Shown here: positions 39,046 to 49,800 of the stretch, piece after piece
Position numbering within the stretch: the first letter of the stretch is position 1
Layout: each line of letters starts with the position of its first letter
NCBI GenBank assembly: GCA_023091665.1
Contig: JALJCQ010000022.1
Span: 186,001-250,000 of the forward strand
DNA length: 64,000 nt
Reading direction: 5' to 3'
Origin: Pythium myriotylum
Lineage: Eukaryota > Oomycota > Peronosporomycetes > Pythiales > Pythiaceae
Notes under the pieces: generated by a model
The model's input: only the letters and a program-made list of their open reading frames with translations
What the model was told of the DNA's origin: nothing
The model's database searches: none
Program-made: the position numbers and the translations under genes

Positions 39046-41817
39046 ATGCTCAACCTCGCGTTCCTTCTCGACATCACGGGCTCCATGAGCTGTGAGCTGG
39101 ACGGCGTCAAGGCCACCGTCGCGCGCCTCGTCGAGTCGGTCTCGGCCGACTACGCCGACGAGCTCATCGTCACCATCATCACGTTCACGGAGGACCACAA
39201 GGGGTGCTACGTTACGCGAGACTCGTTCGCGGACGGTCATGAGGCGGCTCAGTTCGTCGGCAAGATCACGCTCTGTGTGCCGCCGGGCATGTCGAGCGTC
39301 AACGCCAGCGGAGGCGACGGCCCTGAAAACCACAAGGCCGCCCTCGCCGAGCTGATGCGGCTCGACCCGGAAGTACCGACAGTTGCGTTCCTCATCTCGG
39401 ACGCGATTCCGCACATGCTAGACACGCCGTCAACCGAGTCGACCCTCGAACGCAACTATCTGAGCCACGAGCATGGCATCACGGACTCAGACCTCTTCGG
39501 GCTCTTGGAACGTCTCGCACTCCACTTCGGAGACAACCTGGTGTTGAGCGTACTCAAGTACTACCAGACGACCGACCACGCGCTCTACGGTGCCGTCGCG
39601 AAGCGTTTCAACGGTGTCCTCATCACGCCGGTGCAGCGCACTCCGGAGCAGCTCGCCAACGGGCTCATGGCCATCCTACTGCAGATGTTCCAGAGCATCG
39701 CCGGCGCAGCTGTATCCCCAGCCAGCGAGAACCCAGAGACCGCCGAGGCGCTGAGCGCATTCAAGTTCTACGACCTCGAGAATGTCACGGTCCCGGAGAA
39801 CGAGCGTGGCCGCACGGCAATTGCGACGCCCGTAGTTGGCTCCACGGATGAGCTGCTCTTCAAGCTGATCGAGCGAACGACAGTGATCGCTGGTGGACGA
39901 TTCAAGAAGCGGGCGATCACTGCTCACCTCGTCAGCGAGCAGGTCGAGCTGTTGTTGGTCTTGGCAAAGGGTCTTCTGCGGGAGATCTCGAAGGACGAAG
40001 CGCTCGAGCGCTCGACGTTGCTTCTGGGAAAGATTCGTTCGCTCATGGGTGAGGAGCATGCCAGCCAGTTCAAGATCCGCGTCGACGAGCTCGACGCGTT
40101 GCTGTCCAACGAAGAATTTGTGGTCAAGTCGGACGATAGACGCGAGTTCGAAGCGGCTGTGAGCGCTATCACCCTCATGAGCATCGAGGAGACAGCGCGT
40201 GATATCACGCTCGACGAGGACACAGAAGAGGACGTTCCCGAGCCGCGCGACCCGTACGCCTCGCTGCTCGCGGTTGCAAGCCTCTTCCTTGGTCATCTGT
40301 CAGTGCTCAAGCTGCCGATGCGTATGGGTGTCGTCGACTTCATGGACTCATGGTCAGCCGTGGTCGAGAAGATCTCGAACGATGTCGTGAGTGCCGCTGA
40401 CTTCCTCACAATGATTGGAGACAAGGAAAGCGTCGCCGGACTGGCAGTGCGCGACCGCGAGTACAACTTCTTGCAGCTTGTGGCCGATCCGAAGGATGCT
40501 GTGGGCAGTGAGCTGCTCCGAGTTGCCTCAGGCACCCAGGTGCTCGATATTTTAACGGCGTTGCTGAGCGGTGCTCCGGCCGGTCTCTTCAGCCCTAACA
40601 TGTTCCGAGGCACAATCTCGGCGAGTCTGATGACGCTGCTCTCAACCTACGACGCGGAGCTAACCGAGTACCAGTGGGTCATTGTCCGCAAGATGGTGCA
40701 CACCGTGCGTCTACTCATTGGCGCCACACCGACGACGCTCGAAGTCGAGCCTGAGTCGGCCATGGGCAAGCTCCTCTTCCGCCTGCTGCGCATGACCAAG
40801 GGCGTGCGTCCAGAAGATGTCGACGAGCGCGCACTGCGAGACTTCCTCGAGGAGATGGCGGCTGCCCGAGCCCAGAAGTTCGCAAAGTACAACAACGGGG
40901 CCTACCTCCAGCTCGTAGAGGAGCTTATTGGGTACGAGCATGACGAGGCCGCCGTCTCACTCGACGTGTTCGCGCCACACGTATTGCTGGATGGTGAAGA
41001 CATCTATGTGAACGCGGCCCGTGCCGTCGCAGTCGTAGAGAAGAGCAGCTTCTGCCACGCCTTCGAGCGTTGCGCACGCAACGTGCTGCGTGCCGTGTTG
41101 GGTGACGACGCACCGAGTCTCGCCCAGATCTGGCCGACCTTCACGAACGATCTCCCCAAGCTACTGCTGTTGCAGAAGAGAACCGAGCGGTACACCCTGA
41201 GCGCTGCTGTGGACAGCGCTGCAGACAAGTCGTGGACACGTAATGACGAGGTCATGGGCGCCTCGCTGGAGAGCTCGACTGAGCTGCGTGCACGTGCGCT
41301 CGCGCTCCTTCGCCAGAAGTACGAGGTTTTCGTGCGTGCGACGCGCAAGTTGCGACAGGACGAGGCCGCCCAGGAGCGCTGGCGCCACACCGTCAAGTTG
41401 ATGCGCGCGCCGCTAGACCAGTTTGTCTCGCAGCTCAGCACCTTTGTCTACTCGAATTCACGTCGCGAACACAAGCTGCTGCTCAAGGCTTTGACGCTCT
41501 ACGGTCACGAGCTTAGCCAGGATGAGTACGAAGCCAAGGTGACGGCCGTCGTGACGGGGCGTGTCGTGGAGGGCGACTCGGATCGAGTGGTCTTCAACCG
41601 CGGCAACCTGCTGGCTGAACCGCATCGCTTCGTGCCGATGACTGCTGAGTTCAAGGCGAAGTTGCGTGGCCTCCAGCGCTCGCGCAAGTGGTCGACGAGG
41701 CACGTGTACCGCGAGGGAGGACCGGCGAACCACAGCGGCCACTCCAACGCGAACCCGTCCGCATGGGCAGCCAAGCGATCCGACAACGCGACCACGTTCT
41801 GGGACGAGAGCGATTGA
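39046..41817 (+). CDS. VWA-domain protein
   Basis: Intronless, about 923 residues from ATG 39046. It starts straight into a von Willebrand factor A domain: LAFLLDITGSMSCEL gives the MIDAS DxTGSM motif at residues 9-14. The second acidic/glycine loop is SGGDGPENHKAAL, and strands such as VTIITFTEDHKGC and VPTVAFLISDAIPHM follow. The remaining about 700 residues are helical with no family I recognise, apart from two acidic stretches (LDEDTEEDVPEPRDP). The protein ends in a basic KWSTRHVYREGG region. VWA proteins of this kind are cytosolic and metal-dependent; roles range from ubiquitin and translation regulation to kinase partners. There is no C-terminal alpha-kinase domain. An open frame extends 40 codons upstream without ATG, so an extra first exon is possible. 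Confidence 0.8.
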   Translation: MLNLAFLLDITGSMSCELDGVKATVARLVESVSADYADELIVTIITFTEDHKGCYVTRDSFADGHEAAQFVGKITLCVPPGMSSVNASGGDGPENHKAALAELMRLDPEVPTVAFLISDAIPHMLDTPSTESTLERNYLSHEHGITDSDLFGLLERLALHFGDNLVLSVLKYYQTTDHALYGAVAKRFNGVLITPVQRTPEQLANGLMAILLQMFQSIAGAAVSPASENPETAEALSAFKFYDLENVTVPENERGRTAIATPVVGSTDELLFKLIERTTVIAGGRFKKRAITAHLVSEQVELLLVLAKGLLREISKDEALERSTLLLGKIRSLMGEEHASQFKIRVDELDALLSNEEFVVKSDDRREFEAAVSAITLMSIEETARDITLDEDTEEDVPEPRDPYASLLAVASLFLGHLSVLKLPMRMGVVDFMDSWSAVVEKISNDVVSAADFLTMIGDKESVAGLAVRDREYNFLQLVADPKDAVGSELLRVASGTQVLDILTALLSGAPAGLFSPNMFRGTISASLMTLLSTYDAELTEYQWVIVRKMVHTVRLLIGATPTTLEVEPESAMGKLLFRLLRMTKGVRPEDVDERALRDFLEEMAAARAQKFAKYNNGAYLQLVEELIGYEHDEAAVSLDVFAPHVLLDGEDIYVNAARAVAVVEKSSFCHAFERCARNVLRAVLGDDAPSLAQIWPTFTNDLPKLLLLQKRTERYTLSAAVDSAADKSWTRNDEVMGASLESSTELRARALALLRQKYEVFVRATRKLRQDEAAQERWRHTVKLMRAPLDQFVSQLSTFVYSNSRREHKLLLKALTLYGHELSQDEYEAKVTAVVTGRVVEGDSDRVVFNRGNLLAEPHRFVPMTAEFKAKLRGLQRSRKWSTRHVYREGGPANHSGHSNANPSAWAAKRSDNATTFWDESD

Positions 41818-41928
41818 GGATCTTGTTCTCTTCCATGGTCTGTACCGACCCCTATCAACCACCGTAGTGTAGTGCATCTGACCCTGAGTCGTTAAGCATA
41901 CTGCCTGAATGAATGAACTTGAAATCAA

Positions 41929-43806
41929 TTAGACATCGAACAGGTCGATCTCAACTACTCGTTGCTTGCAAAGCGCGGAAAAGCGGAAGATGAGCGCAAG
42001 CGCACAGCTGTCGAGAGGCGAGTTTAATTCTGAGATCACGCTCACAAATGCGCACTTCTCTCGATGCCCTAGAGGGGCAAGCTGTTCACAGATAGCGCGA
42101 CCATTGTGCTCACAAACAGCCTCCACGAGTGTTGTATCGACTGTCGAAGGGACTGAGATGCTCAAGAAGCGGAGACTCCAGTTGGTCGAGAGCATACGCG
42201 AAGCAGCTTCAAGCAACTCGTCGTGGCTCTGGTCTCCGCGCAACGTCTCGATGCTGAGGTTGCGCAATTTCCTAGCCATTGGGTGTTTATGATCACCGAG
42301 AGCGTCCAGTAAGAGCGCAAACTCCGCTTGGCGATTGCGATTCAAGCAAAATTCTCTCTCCAATACGAGACCCTCTAGCGTCCAATTGCTTGTAACGCAC
42401 TCGTCGATGAGCGACTGGAGGCTGTCCGCAAGAATGCACCCCAGACGCAGAGTCTTGAGATGAGGGAACGCTTCTCTCACTGTCCTCCAGAGAGTTTCTG
42501 GTCTTGGGTTGTAGCCATGGTGAACGCTCAGTGTCAGTTGCTGGACGTGAGCTGCGACAATCTTGAGCCAAGCGAATGGATTCACGAAATCTCTTCCGTC
42601 CATTCGTACTACGAGCTCCGGGATTGATGGTGGCTCGCGCAGTTCTGGTTTGTCCAAGTACTGGATAAGAGCATCCTCCGGTTTGACCCATGCGCGGCCC
42701 CAACCTGGAAGGTAAACACTCCACCACTGCGGCGACTGGGTGATCACACGCAAACGGTGGTGTCTTTGCGTTGCCACCACAACGTCGTTGTTATCGACGC
42801 TCGGATCAAAGAGAAAGAAGCGCGACGCCGAGATCCGTGTGAGCTCGTGGGACTTAATACTGGCCTCGTGGGCCAGAAACAGCTCGACTAGTGGATCCTG
42901 AGCGAGGATGACATCAACGAACGACTGCACCAGTTGCGTGCAGTGGATCGGGCCGTCCATGACGATTCGTTGGAGACGATGGCGAGCGCCGCGGCTGAAC
43001 AACGAGAACGCCATTTGTCGAACGAAATGGTCGCTCTGATCGTTGTTTTCTAAGCTATAGAAGACCATGACAACGTCGTGGGCGGACCTGCTCTCGCCGA
43101 TCGCAGAAATAATTTTCTCGAGGGTATCCGACATTGCCCTGTTCGCAGTCGGCACAATCACCACATTTCGAATGGCCGTCGGGGCCACCGCGTCGGGTCC
43201 GCGGTAGTAGGTGGGTACAAGCTTCTGCAGGCTTGTCACGAACGACACTGCGTTGTATGCTTCGACGCGGACGAGAACGTGCTGCATCTCGGTGATCTCA
43301 ACGCCGCACTGTGCCAGCTCACTGATGCGATCCAGGCTTCGCAGATCAATCTGAGGACTGAGGACCCTTATCGAGTGGACGAGCATCACCCGTCGAGTAG
43401 AGCGCTGGGTGTGAGCTGTGATCGCGTGGAGCCGTCTCAGTGCGCGGTAGAGAACATTCACGCTGGAGCAAATGCGGAAGCAGACTGGCAGACACGGCAG
43501 GTCGGCGTCCTCGGCGCCGCCCTCGAGCCACTCGTCGGGCAGTGAGTCCGCCGAGAAGCCCCACATGATGTGGATGAGCAGCCTGATGGTCGTGGAGCCG
43601 CGTCGGAGCCATCTCGGGCCGTCGCGCGGCCACAGCGAGCGCACCGTCGCCGCCCATTCGCGCTGGTCGGTGCGCGCGAGCTGAGCCAGGCGCCGCAGCG
43701 CGAGCACCAGGCGCGGGATCGCGGCGCAGGGCACCGTCTCGAGGAGCCACGCGGCGGCGTCGCCGCTCTCAGCGAACTGGAGTCGGCGCTCCGCGAGCAC
43801 GTCCAT
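41929..43806 (-). CDS. LRR-like protein with C-terminal F-box-like motif (A)
   Basis: Intronless, about 625 residues from ATG 43806. The body has irregular Leu-rich repeat-like segments (LKTLRLGCILADSLQSL, LRNLSIETLRGD, LRFLSISVPSTV). It ends with LNSPLDSCALALIFRFSALC, corresponding to the LPxDCVxxIFxFV ending of its neighbour. That helix looks like an F-box core placed at the C-terminus, a layout I associate with a large oomycete family. Function is unknown; ubiquitin-ligase adaptor is one possibility. A/T-richer codons than in neighbour B suggest faster or older divergence. The gene is head-to-tail with B, 75 bp away. Confidence 0.7.
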   Translation of the reverse strand: MDVLAERRLQFAESGDAAAWLLETVPCAAIPRLVLALRRLAQLARTDQREWAATVRSLWPRDGPRWLRRGSTTIRLLIHIMWGFSADSLPDEWLEGGAEDADLPCLPVCFRICSSVNVLYRALRRLHAITAHTQRSTRRVMLVHSIRVLSPQIDLRSLDRISELAQCGVEITEMQHVLVRVEAYNAVSFVTSLQKLVPTYYRGPDAVAPTAIRNVVIVPTANRAMSDTLEKIISAIGESRSAHDVVMVFYSLENNDQSDHFVRQMAFSLFSRGARHRLQRIVMDGPIHCTQLVQSFVDVILAQDPLVELFLAHEASIKSHELTRISASRFFLFDPSVDNNDVVVATQRHHRLRVITQSPQWWSVYLPGWGRAWVKPEDALIQYLDKPELREPPSIPELVVRMDGRDFVNPFAWLKIVAAHVQQLTLSVHHGYNPRPETLWRTVREAFPHLKTLRLGCILADSLQSLIDECVTSNWTLEGLVLEREFCLNRNRQAEFALLLDALGDHKHPMARKLRNLSIETLRGDQSHDELLEAASRMLSTNWSLRFLSISVPSTVDTTLVEAVCEHNGRAICEQLAPLGHREKCAFVSVISELNSPLDSCALALIFRFSALCKQRVVEIDLFDV

Positions 43807-43881
43807 ACTGGAGTGGAGTGGAGCTGCTCAGCAGATCTTTGCGAACGTGAGGAGGAACGAGGGAATTACGAAACTAGCACT

Positions 43882-45459
43882 TCAACTTCGCTGGCGTAGC
43901 TTGCTCCTGGCCACGGGCCCGACGAACGCGAAGATCTGCGCGACGCAGTCTCGCGGGAGCCGCGCGACGCTCAGGAACGCGAAGAGCGCGGCCGGAGGCT
44001 GCAGGTGGCGGCTCTGCACGCGGCGCCAGAGCGACGGGATCGGCCCGTGGCTCTCCAGCAGCAGCAGCTCCAGTCGGCGGTTGGCTGAGACCATGCGCGC
44101 GATGGCGTCGACATCGCACTCGCTCAGCGACGCCACCGGGTCCACGCGGAGCTGTCGGAGGCGCCGCGTCGCAGGGTGGAGACGGTCGGCGAGCGCGTCG
44201 ACCAGCGCCAGCAGTCCTGGATTCAGTCCGTCGTCGAACTGGCAGTTGATGAACGCCAGTGATGACACGTGCGTCACGCCGGTAGCGTACGCGTCGACGA
44301 TGGAGACGAGCGAGTCGATGCGGAAGCCGTGGACCTCGAGCAGCTCGAGATCGGGGCAGTCTTCGAGGATCGACGCGAGCGGCAGCGGCGTAGAGCTCGG
44401 CGCCGTCGCGACGGATTTGGATCGGAGCGTGAGCGAGCGAATCGACGGACCGATGAAGTCGAGCACGGCGAGCAGCGAGAGCACGTTGATGGCGTCCAGG
44501 TCCAGGTCCAGCGACGCGACGCGTGTCAGCCGCGTCTGGCTGAGCGGCGAGCCGAACCAGAAGCTCACCAGCACGGGGTTGAGGTTCCAGTCCGAGAGTC
44601 GCAGCGTCGGCAACGGGCGGGACGACGACACTACAGGCTGCATCAGCGGCGTGAGATCGACTTCTTGACGGACGACCACTTGGTCTCGACTGCGAGGACG
44701 CTCGCAACGGATGAGCTCGACGCGTAGGACGGTCTGCAGAGCTTGGATGGCGATCAGGAGCACCTCGGAGTGGGCGTAGCTGGAGAATACGAGCCGCAAA
44801 TCTTTGACAGTGCCGCTTTCGTCAAGACGTCGGAAGAGATCAATGACTGTCGGAGCTCTCCAGGCTTCGGGGACTCGGACCGCGAGCTTCGACACTGTCG
44901 GGACGCTGCGACACAGCAGCTCCAGTAATGGAAGAGTCGTTTGGTCGAGTTCCAGGTGCTCGAGATCGAGCTCGAGGGCCTCGAGATCCCAGCGCGATCG
45001 CACGAGCGTGTCCTCCGCGAGAGCGATGAGCTCGTGCAGATACACCGGAGCGAACGCGGCGCCACGGCGTCGAGCTTCCATCGGCGTCTGCACGGCCACG
45101 CAGAGCGGCGTCTTGGTCGAGAGCCGCTCATGGTCGCTGTCTTCGAGTCCCAGCACCTCGCGCAGCACGTCAAGCGCGTCTTCGTCCGCGCCAACCACGA
45201 GTCGCACTCGCGGCTCCAGCTCGCGCGTCTCGCGGAAGTCTTCCCAGTCGGCGTCGACGTCCAGAAGCGCCGCCTGCCACTCGCTCCTGCGACCTCCGGC
45301 GGCCTGCAACGCCGTCACCAGTCGCGCCAGCGCCTCGCGCGACTGGCGCGCGTCGCGTCTCCCCACGCGCACGTCGAGCCACGCGAAGCGCGTGCGCAGC
45401 GTGCACTCGCCCACGGGCCGCGCCGAGCGCAGCGCCACGAGGCCTCGGAGGGCTTCCAT
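43882..45459 (-). CDS. LRR-like protein with C-terminal F-box-like motif (B)
   Basis: Intronless, about 525 residues. The frame is open far upstream, through the TTLL gene in a different frame, but TTLL coding is unmistakable there, so I start at ATG 45459 (MEALRGLVALRSA). Leu-rich segments include LPTLRLSDWNLNPV, VASLDLDLDAINVL, LELLEVHGFRIDSL, VSSLAFINCQFDDG and RLRQLRVDPVASLS, in a regular 50-60 residue spacing. The C-terminus has the F-box-like LFAFLSVARLPRDCVAQIFA. Paralogue of the neighbour at 41929-43806 judging by general plan and end motif, though sequence identity is low by eye. Substrate or partner unknown. Confidence 0.72.
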   Translation of the reverse strand: MEALRGLVALRSARPVGECTLRTRFAWLDVRVGRRDARQSREALARLVTALQAAGGRRSEWQAALLDVDADWEDFRETRELEPRVRLVVGADEDALDVLREVLGLEDSDHERLSTKTPLCVAVQTPMEARRRGAAFAPVYLHELIALAEDTLVRSRWDLEALELDLEHLELDQTTLPLLELLCRSVPTVSKLAVRVPEAWRAPTVIDLFRRLDESGTVKDLRLVFSSYAHSEVLLIAIQALQTVLRVELIRCERPRSRDQVVVRQEVDLTPLMQPVVSSSRPLPTLRLSDWNLNPVLVSFWFGSPLSQTRLTRVASLDLDLDAINVLSLLAVLDFIGPSIRSLTLRSKSVATAPSSTPLPLASILEDCPDLELLEVHGFRIDSLVSIVDAYATGVTHVSSLAFINCQFDDGLNPGLLALVDALADRLHPATRRLRQLRVDPVASLSECDVDAIARMVSANRRLELLLLESHGPIPSLWRRVQSRHLQPPAALFAFLSVARLPRDCVAQIFAFVGPVARSKLRQRS

Positions 45460-45506
45460 GGCGTCAATAGAGGGCTGGCGAGGCGTTTTCCTCCAATCAC
45501 GCCATG

Positions 45507-46724
45507 TCAGCGCCACTGCGCGGAGCTCTTGCGCTGCTGGTGATGCTTCTTCTGGGCCTCGAGCCGCTGGCGGTCGGCCTCGAGCGTCGCGGCCTCGTTC
45601 ACAAGCCACGAGAAGCCGTTCGTGGCGCTCACGGTCGGCGCCTGCGGCAGCACGCGCCTCGCGTCCGGCGCGTCGTGGACGACCGCGAGCTCGAGCACGT
45701 CGCGCAGCAGACGGCTCTTCATGTTGCGGTCCTCGGTCGTGGTCGTCGTGAGCGACGGCGACGCGTTCACCTCGACGAGCCAGGGCTTGAGCGTCTCGTC
45801 CACGATGATGTCGTAGCCGTAGCACTCGAAGCAGTGCTGGTCGTTGATGATCACGTGCTGGACAGCGCGCAGCGCGTGGAGCATGACGGCGTGGATGTCC
45901 TGCAGCAGGCGGTCGCTGCTGCCGCGCCCGCGCGACGCCTCGACGTAGAGCAGCAGGTTCTTGATATTCCACTTGCCGCCGTGGTTGCTGTTGTACTCCT
46001 CGTTGTTCTTCTGCACGGCGACGTTGGTGAGGTGCACGAATGGGTTGTCCATGGCGTCCACGTCGGCCGAGTACTTGACGTTGCAGAAGCGCGCAAAGCC
46101 CTCGCGGTAGACAAGCGCCTGCAGCGGCCGATACGAGAGCACGAGCACGTACATGCGCAGGTCGAACTTCTTGCCGCCGACTAGTAGCGGGTTCTCGATG
46201 TACCGTGACACGACGTACCCTTCGCGCAAAGGGGTCGCGTTGTTTGCAGTCCAGCGTGGGTTGGGCGTGGCCCACTTCTTGATCTGCGAGAGCTTGTTGA
46301 TGATGAAAATGCCTTTCCCCTGGGCCTTGGAGCTCGGCTTCATGATCCACATCGTGTTGGGGTTGCGCCGGAACTCTTCCACGAAGAGCGAGTAGTCGGC
46401 CGGGAGCGTGTACGTCGTGGGCAGGAAGTCGGGCGCCGCGGCGTCGCGCTTGTAGCGCTTGATGTTTTTGACCATGAGGTCTTTGCGCGTGAGCTCGTAG
46501 TGGTTGGGGAAGTGGTTGACGTACTGTCCGTCGACGAGCCGCACGCCGCTCTCCGGATTGAAGAGCGCCTTGACGGACGCCTTGGAGGCCCAGTAGACGT
46601 TCCAGTCGTCGCCCTCGGCGCGCTGCCACCCGCGGCGCTCGCAGTTCCACGCCACCACGTGCTTCTCCGCGTCCGCGCGCCACTTGAACGCGCGCGCGCC
46701 GCCGCCCGTCGCCTTGGTCGCCAT
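45507..46724 (-). CDS. Tubulin tyrosine ligase-like protein (TTLL1/TTLL9 type)
   Basis: Intronless, about 405 residues, ATG 46724 (an in-frame ATG at 46793 would add 23 residues). It opens with WRADAEKHVVAWNCERRGW and the classic VNHFPNHYELTRKDLMVKNI of TTLL1/4/9. The ATP-grasp core follows: MWIMKPSSKAQGKGIFI, VVSRYIENPLLVGGKKFDLR, MYVLVLSYRPLQALVYREGF, VHLTNVAVQKN and PWLVEVNASPSLT with the metal-binding Glu-Asn pair (EVNASPS). TTLL9-type enzymes add glutamates to axonemal tubulin, which fits a flagellated zoospore stage. Length is close to TTLL9 (about 440). A low-complexity Gln/Lys tail follows the core. The gene is divergent from the PA-ankyrin gene with a 140-bp gap. Confidence 0.94.
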   Translation of the reverse strand: MATKATGGGARAFKWRADAEKHVVAWNCERRGWQRAEGDDWNVYWASKASVKALFNPESGVRLVDGQYVNHFPNHYELTRKDLMVKNIKRYKRDAAAPDFLPTTYTLPADYSLFVEEFRRNPNTMWIMKPSSKAQGKGIFIINKLSQIKKWATPNPRWTANNATPLREGYVVSRYIENPLLVGGKKFDLRMYVLVLSYRPLQALVYREGFARFCNVKYSADVDAMDNPFVHLTNVAVQKNNEEYNSNHGGKWNIKNLLLYVEASRGRGSSDRLLQDIHAVMLHALRAVQHVIINDQHCFECYGYDIIVDETLKPWLVEVNASPSLTTTTTEDRNMKSRLLRDVLELAVVHDAPDARRVLPQAPTVSATNGFSWLVNEAATLEADRQRLEAQKKHHQQRKSSAQWR

Positions 46725-46864
46725 CTCGAGCCCACTGTGTCCTTTTAAGATCTTTCGACGGAGCTGCTCGCGTGATATCCGATATGGGTACATTCTATCA
46801 CCTTTGACCACCGGATCCTTCGAAGTTTTCGAGCGAACCTTTTTGACGAGCAGCTCACTGCGCC

Positions 46865-49800
46865 ATGGCCCACGCGTTCATCACGTGGGACGCGGCGCTC
46901 GGCCGCCGGCTCTGCGCGCTCGCAGCGTTCGGCTCGCGCGCGCCGCAGGTGCAAAGCGCGCGTCTCGTCTGCGTGGACCCGCCGCGCGCCGACCGAGAGA
47001 CGCTGACCAATGGCGACGACGTGCGTGGCGCGATCGCCTTGGTCGTGCGAGGCGGCTGCTCCTTCATCGACAAGGCCAAGCGCATCCAAGAGGCTGGCGC
47101 AATCGCCATGATCCTCGCCAACAACACGAGGGAAGAGCCGTTCGCGATGTTCACCATGGCCTCGGACGCGAGTGCGTCCATCACGATTCCTTGCTTGATG
47201 ATGTGCCTGTATGACGTCCGCGAGCTGTTCAAGCAGCACCCACCTTCTGCCAAGACCGGTGTACTAACGCTGGAGATTTACGCCGATACGAGGGAGCAGG
47301 AACTGGTCGCCGAATGCGAGGCAAAGAGACTCGTCGCTATGCAGCAGCACGCGAAGGAAGGCGGAAGTGGATCTTCAGACGACCCCGCGGGGGGATGGAG
47401 CGCAGTGCTCAAACGTAAGACCACATCGCTTATGAAGCGATGGGAATCGCCGGTGGCGCCCGCCGAGTCTCCGAGAGAAGCAACACCGACAACTCCACCT
47501 TCTGGGCATCCAGTCTCAGAATCCAGCGACCCAGTGTCTCCTACCGACCCGAAGCCAAAGCCACCACTCTTTGCATTTGTACAGTGGGCGACAAGTGCTA
47601 CTGAGTACATGTTGTTCTTCGCGCCGCTAGCCGACTTCTGCCTCGTAGCGAACAACGCCATCTACGAAGGGTGCCGCGTCGTCTGTGACCCGTTGCTGGC
47701 TAACGAAGATCCGATTCGAAACGCTGCGGAACTCGTCGACGCCATCGCTCTCGTCCAGCGCGGTGCGTGCACGTTTCCTGCGAAACTCGAGCGTATCCAA
47801 CGCTGCGGCGCTGCTGCGGTCATCGTTGGGAACGACGACGCCGACGACGAGGACGTGGCATTCGTGATGAGCGTCGACCACATCAAAGTGGACCACGTCA
47901 CGATCCCAGCCGTCATGGTCTCTAGGCGCGTGTTTCGCCGATTGCTACACGAGGACAAGCCACACCAAATCCGCATTCTCTGTCTCTCAGGAGAAGCGGC
48001 TGCTGAGTGTTTGGTGCGCGCTGGCCAGCCGATCTCTCTCACGGAGATCCCTACGCCTATTACATTTATCACGGAGGGCCAACCTGATGCCTCTGAGGCG
48101 AATCCAATTGCTCAGCTGCACGCCTCGTGTCGAGCAGGCGACCACGGTGCGTGCCAGCGCGTGCTCGACGAGAGCTGTCACGAAGAGAGCGCCCGCCGCG
48201 AGCTCGTCACAGCGAGGGACAAGCTCCAGCTGACAGCGCTGCACCACGCGTGCGCGGCCGAGCTTCCCCATGACGGCCTCGAGCACATTGTCGCTCTACT
48301 CCTGTGCCTCGGCGCGCCGCCAAATGCGCGCGACCTGGCGCTGAACACTCCGCTGCACCTCGCGTGTCTGCGTGGTCATGCGGCTTGTGTCAAGCGCCTC
48401 TTAGCGGCAGCCACAGACACGCACGAGCTCACCACCGCACGGAATCTGGGAGGAGCCACACCAATTCACTACGCCGCATTGGCCGGTAGCACGCAGTGTC
48501 TGGAGTTGCTGCTAAGCGTCAACGCACGACGCGTGGACAGTGAGAAGTATTGTTTCTATGGCGTTGACGAGACAGACGTCGATGGTTCGACGCCTCTCCA
48601 CATTGCGTGCGCATCCGCCCACGTGGACTGTGTGCTCTACTTGATCGCAGCTAACGCTGACCTCTCGCGGCGCGATACTCGAGGCCGCACGCCGCTCCAG
48701 ATCGCGTGTGCGCTCGTGAATGACCCCACACATTCGCTTCAGGCTCTTCACATCGTCGAGAAGCTCATGGACGCCGGTGCTCCGGTCGTAGTGGGCAACC
48801 AAGCACAGCTCGCAATCGATGCCATCGAATCCAAGGCTGTTAAACGCGAATTGGAGATTGCATTTCTTCGAAGGGAGGCCTGCCAGTCACGTGACGCCTT
48901 CCAGCATCTTGTAGCTCGACTGGAGACGCAGAATGAGACGATTGGGATGCTTGGACGCGCTCTCGAAGGTTTGAGCAAGCAACACGAGGCTACGCGTCGG
49001 TTGGTAGTCGAGAAGGAGGTCCATTTGAGCAGGCAGCAGCGACAGATCGAGCAGTTGCAGCTTCAGATGAAGACGTTGCTGCAGATTCTCCACAGCCGCG
49101 GAGGCACTGAAAGCGATCTGGTCGATGGCATGGCTCTGCTCACGGGACTACCGACGCAATCTTGTAACAATCTCGAACCAGACGAGTCCGAGGTGGCGCA
49201 GGACGCGGCGCTGGCAAGGGATTTGGGCAAGAAGTGCTGTCGCGAGCGGCAGTTTGCGCTCGCGCAAACATACTTTGAGCGGTCACTCGATGTTTTTCCG
49301 CTGCCTGGCGTAGCGCGACTGCTGGAGGAGGCCAAGATGTTGCGCAGGGAAGCCGAGAAGCGAAACAGAGACGCCTCAAGTTACCGAGTGGATATGGCGG
49401 ACGAAAGTGATGTGGCACGGCTGCGACGCCTCATCGAGGACTTGCCTGCTCCACAGAGGACCAAGGACGCGCTTCTGAGCGAAACCCGCAAGCTCGAGCA
49501 CCTCGACCGCAGCTCCAGCGAGTACGATGCGATGCTGAAGTGGCTCGAGTGGCTGCTCGCGCTGCCATGGGATCAGCAGGCCTGTCAGTCGCTGCGGTTG
49601 GAGGCTTCGATGTTCGATGAAATCGAGCGCATGGACCGAGAGACGAGGCAGCGCGCGCAACGCGAAGCCGCTCGACGAATCCAAACAGCGTTCCGCGAGC
49701 GCTACGCTGTGCATTTAATGCGGCGCTCGATGGCTGGTGAGCGGATCCAGCGAGCGTACCGGAGGTACCGTTCTCGCTGCGAGCGACAGCGGCTCGCCGC

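Noticed and set aside
45460..46683. Upstream extension of LRR-like gene B through the TTLL gene
   Set aside because: The extension is Arg/Ala-rich noise in a second frame of the TTLL coding sequence, whose ATP-grasp motifs are clear.
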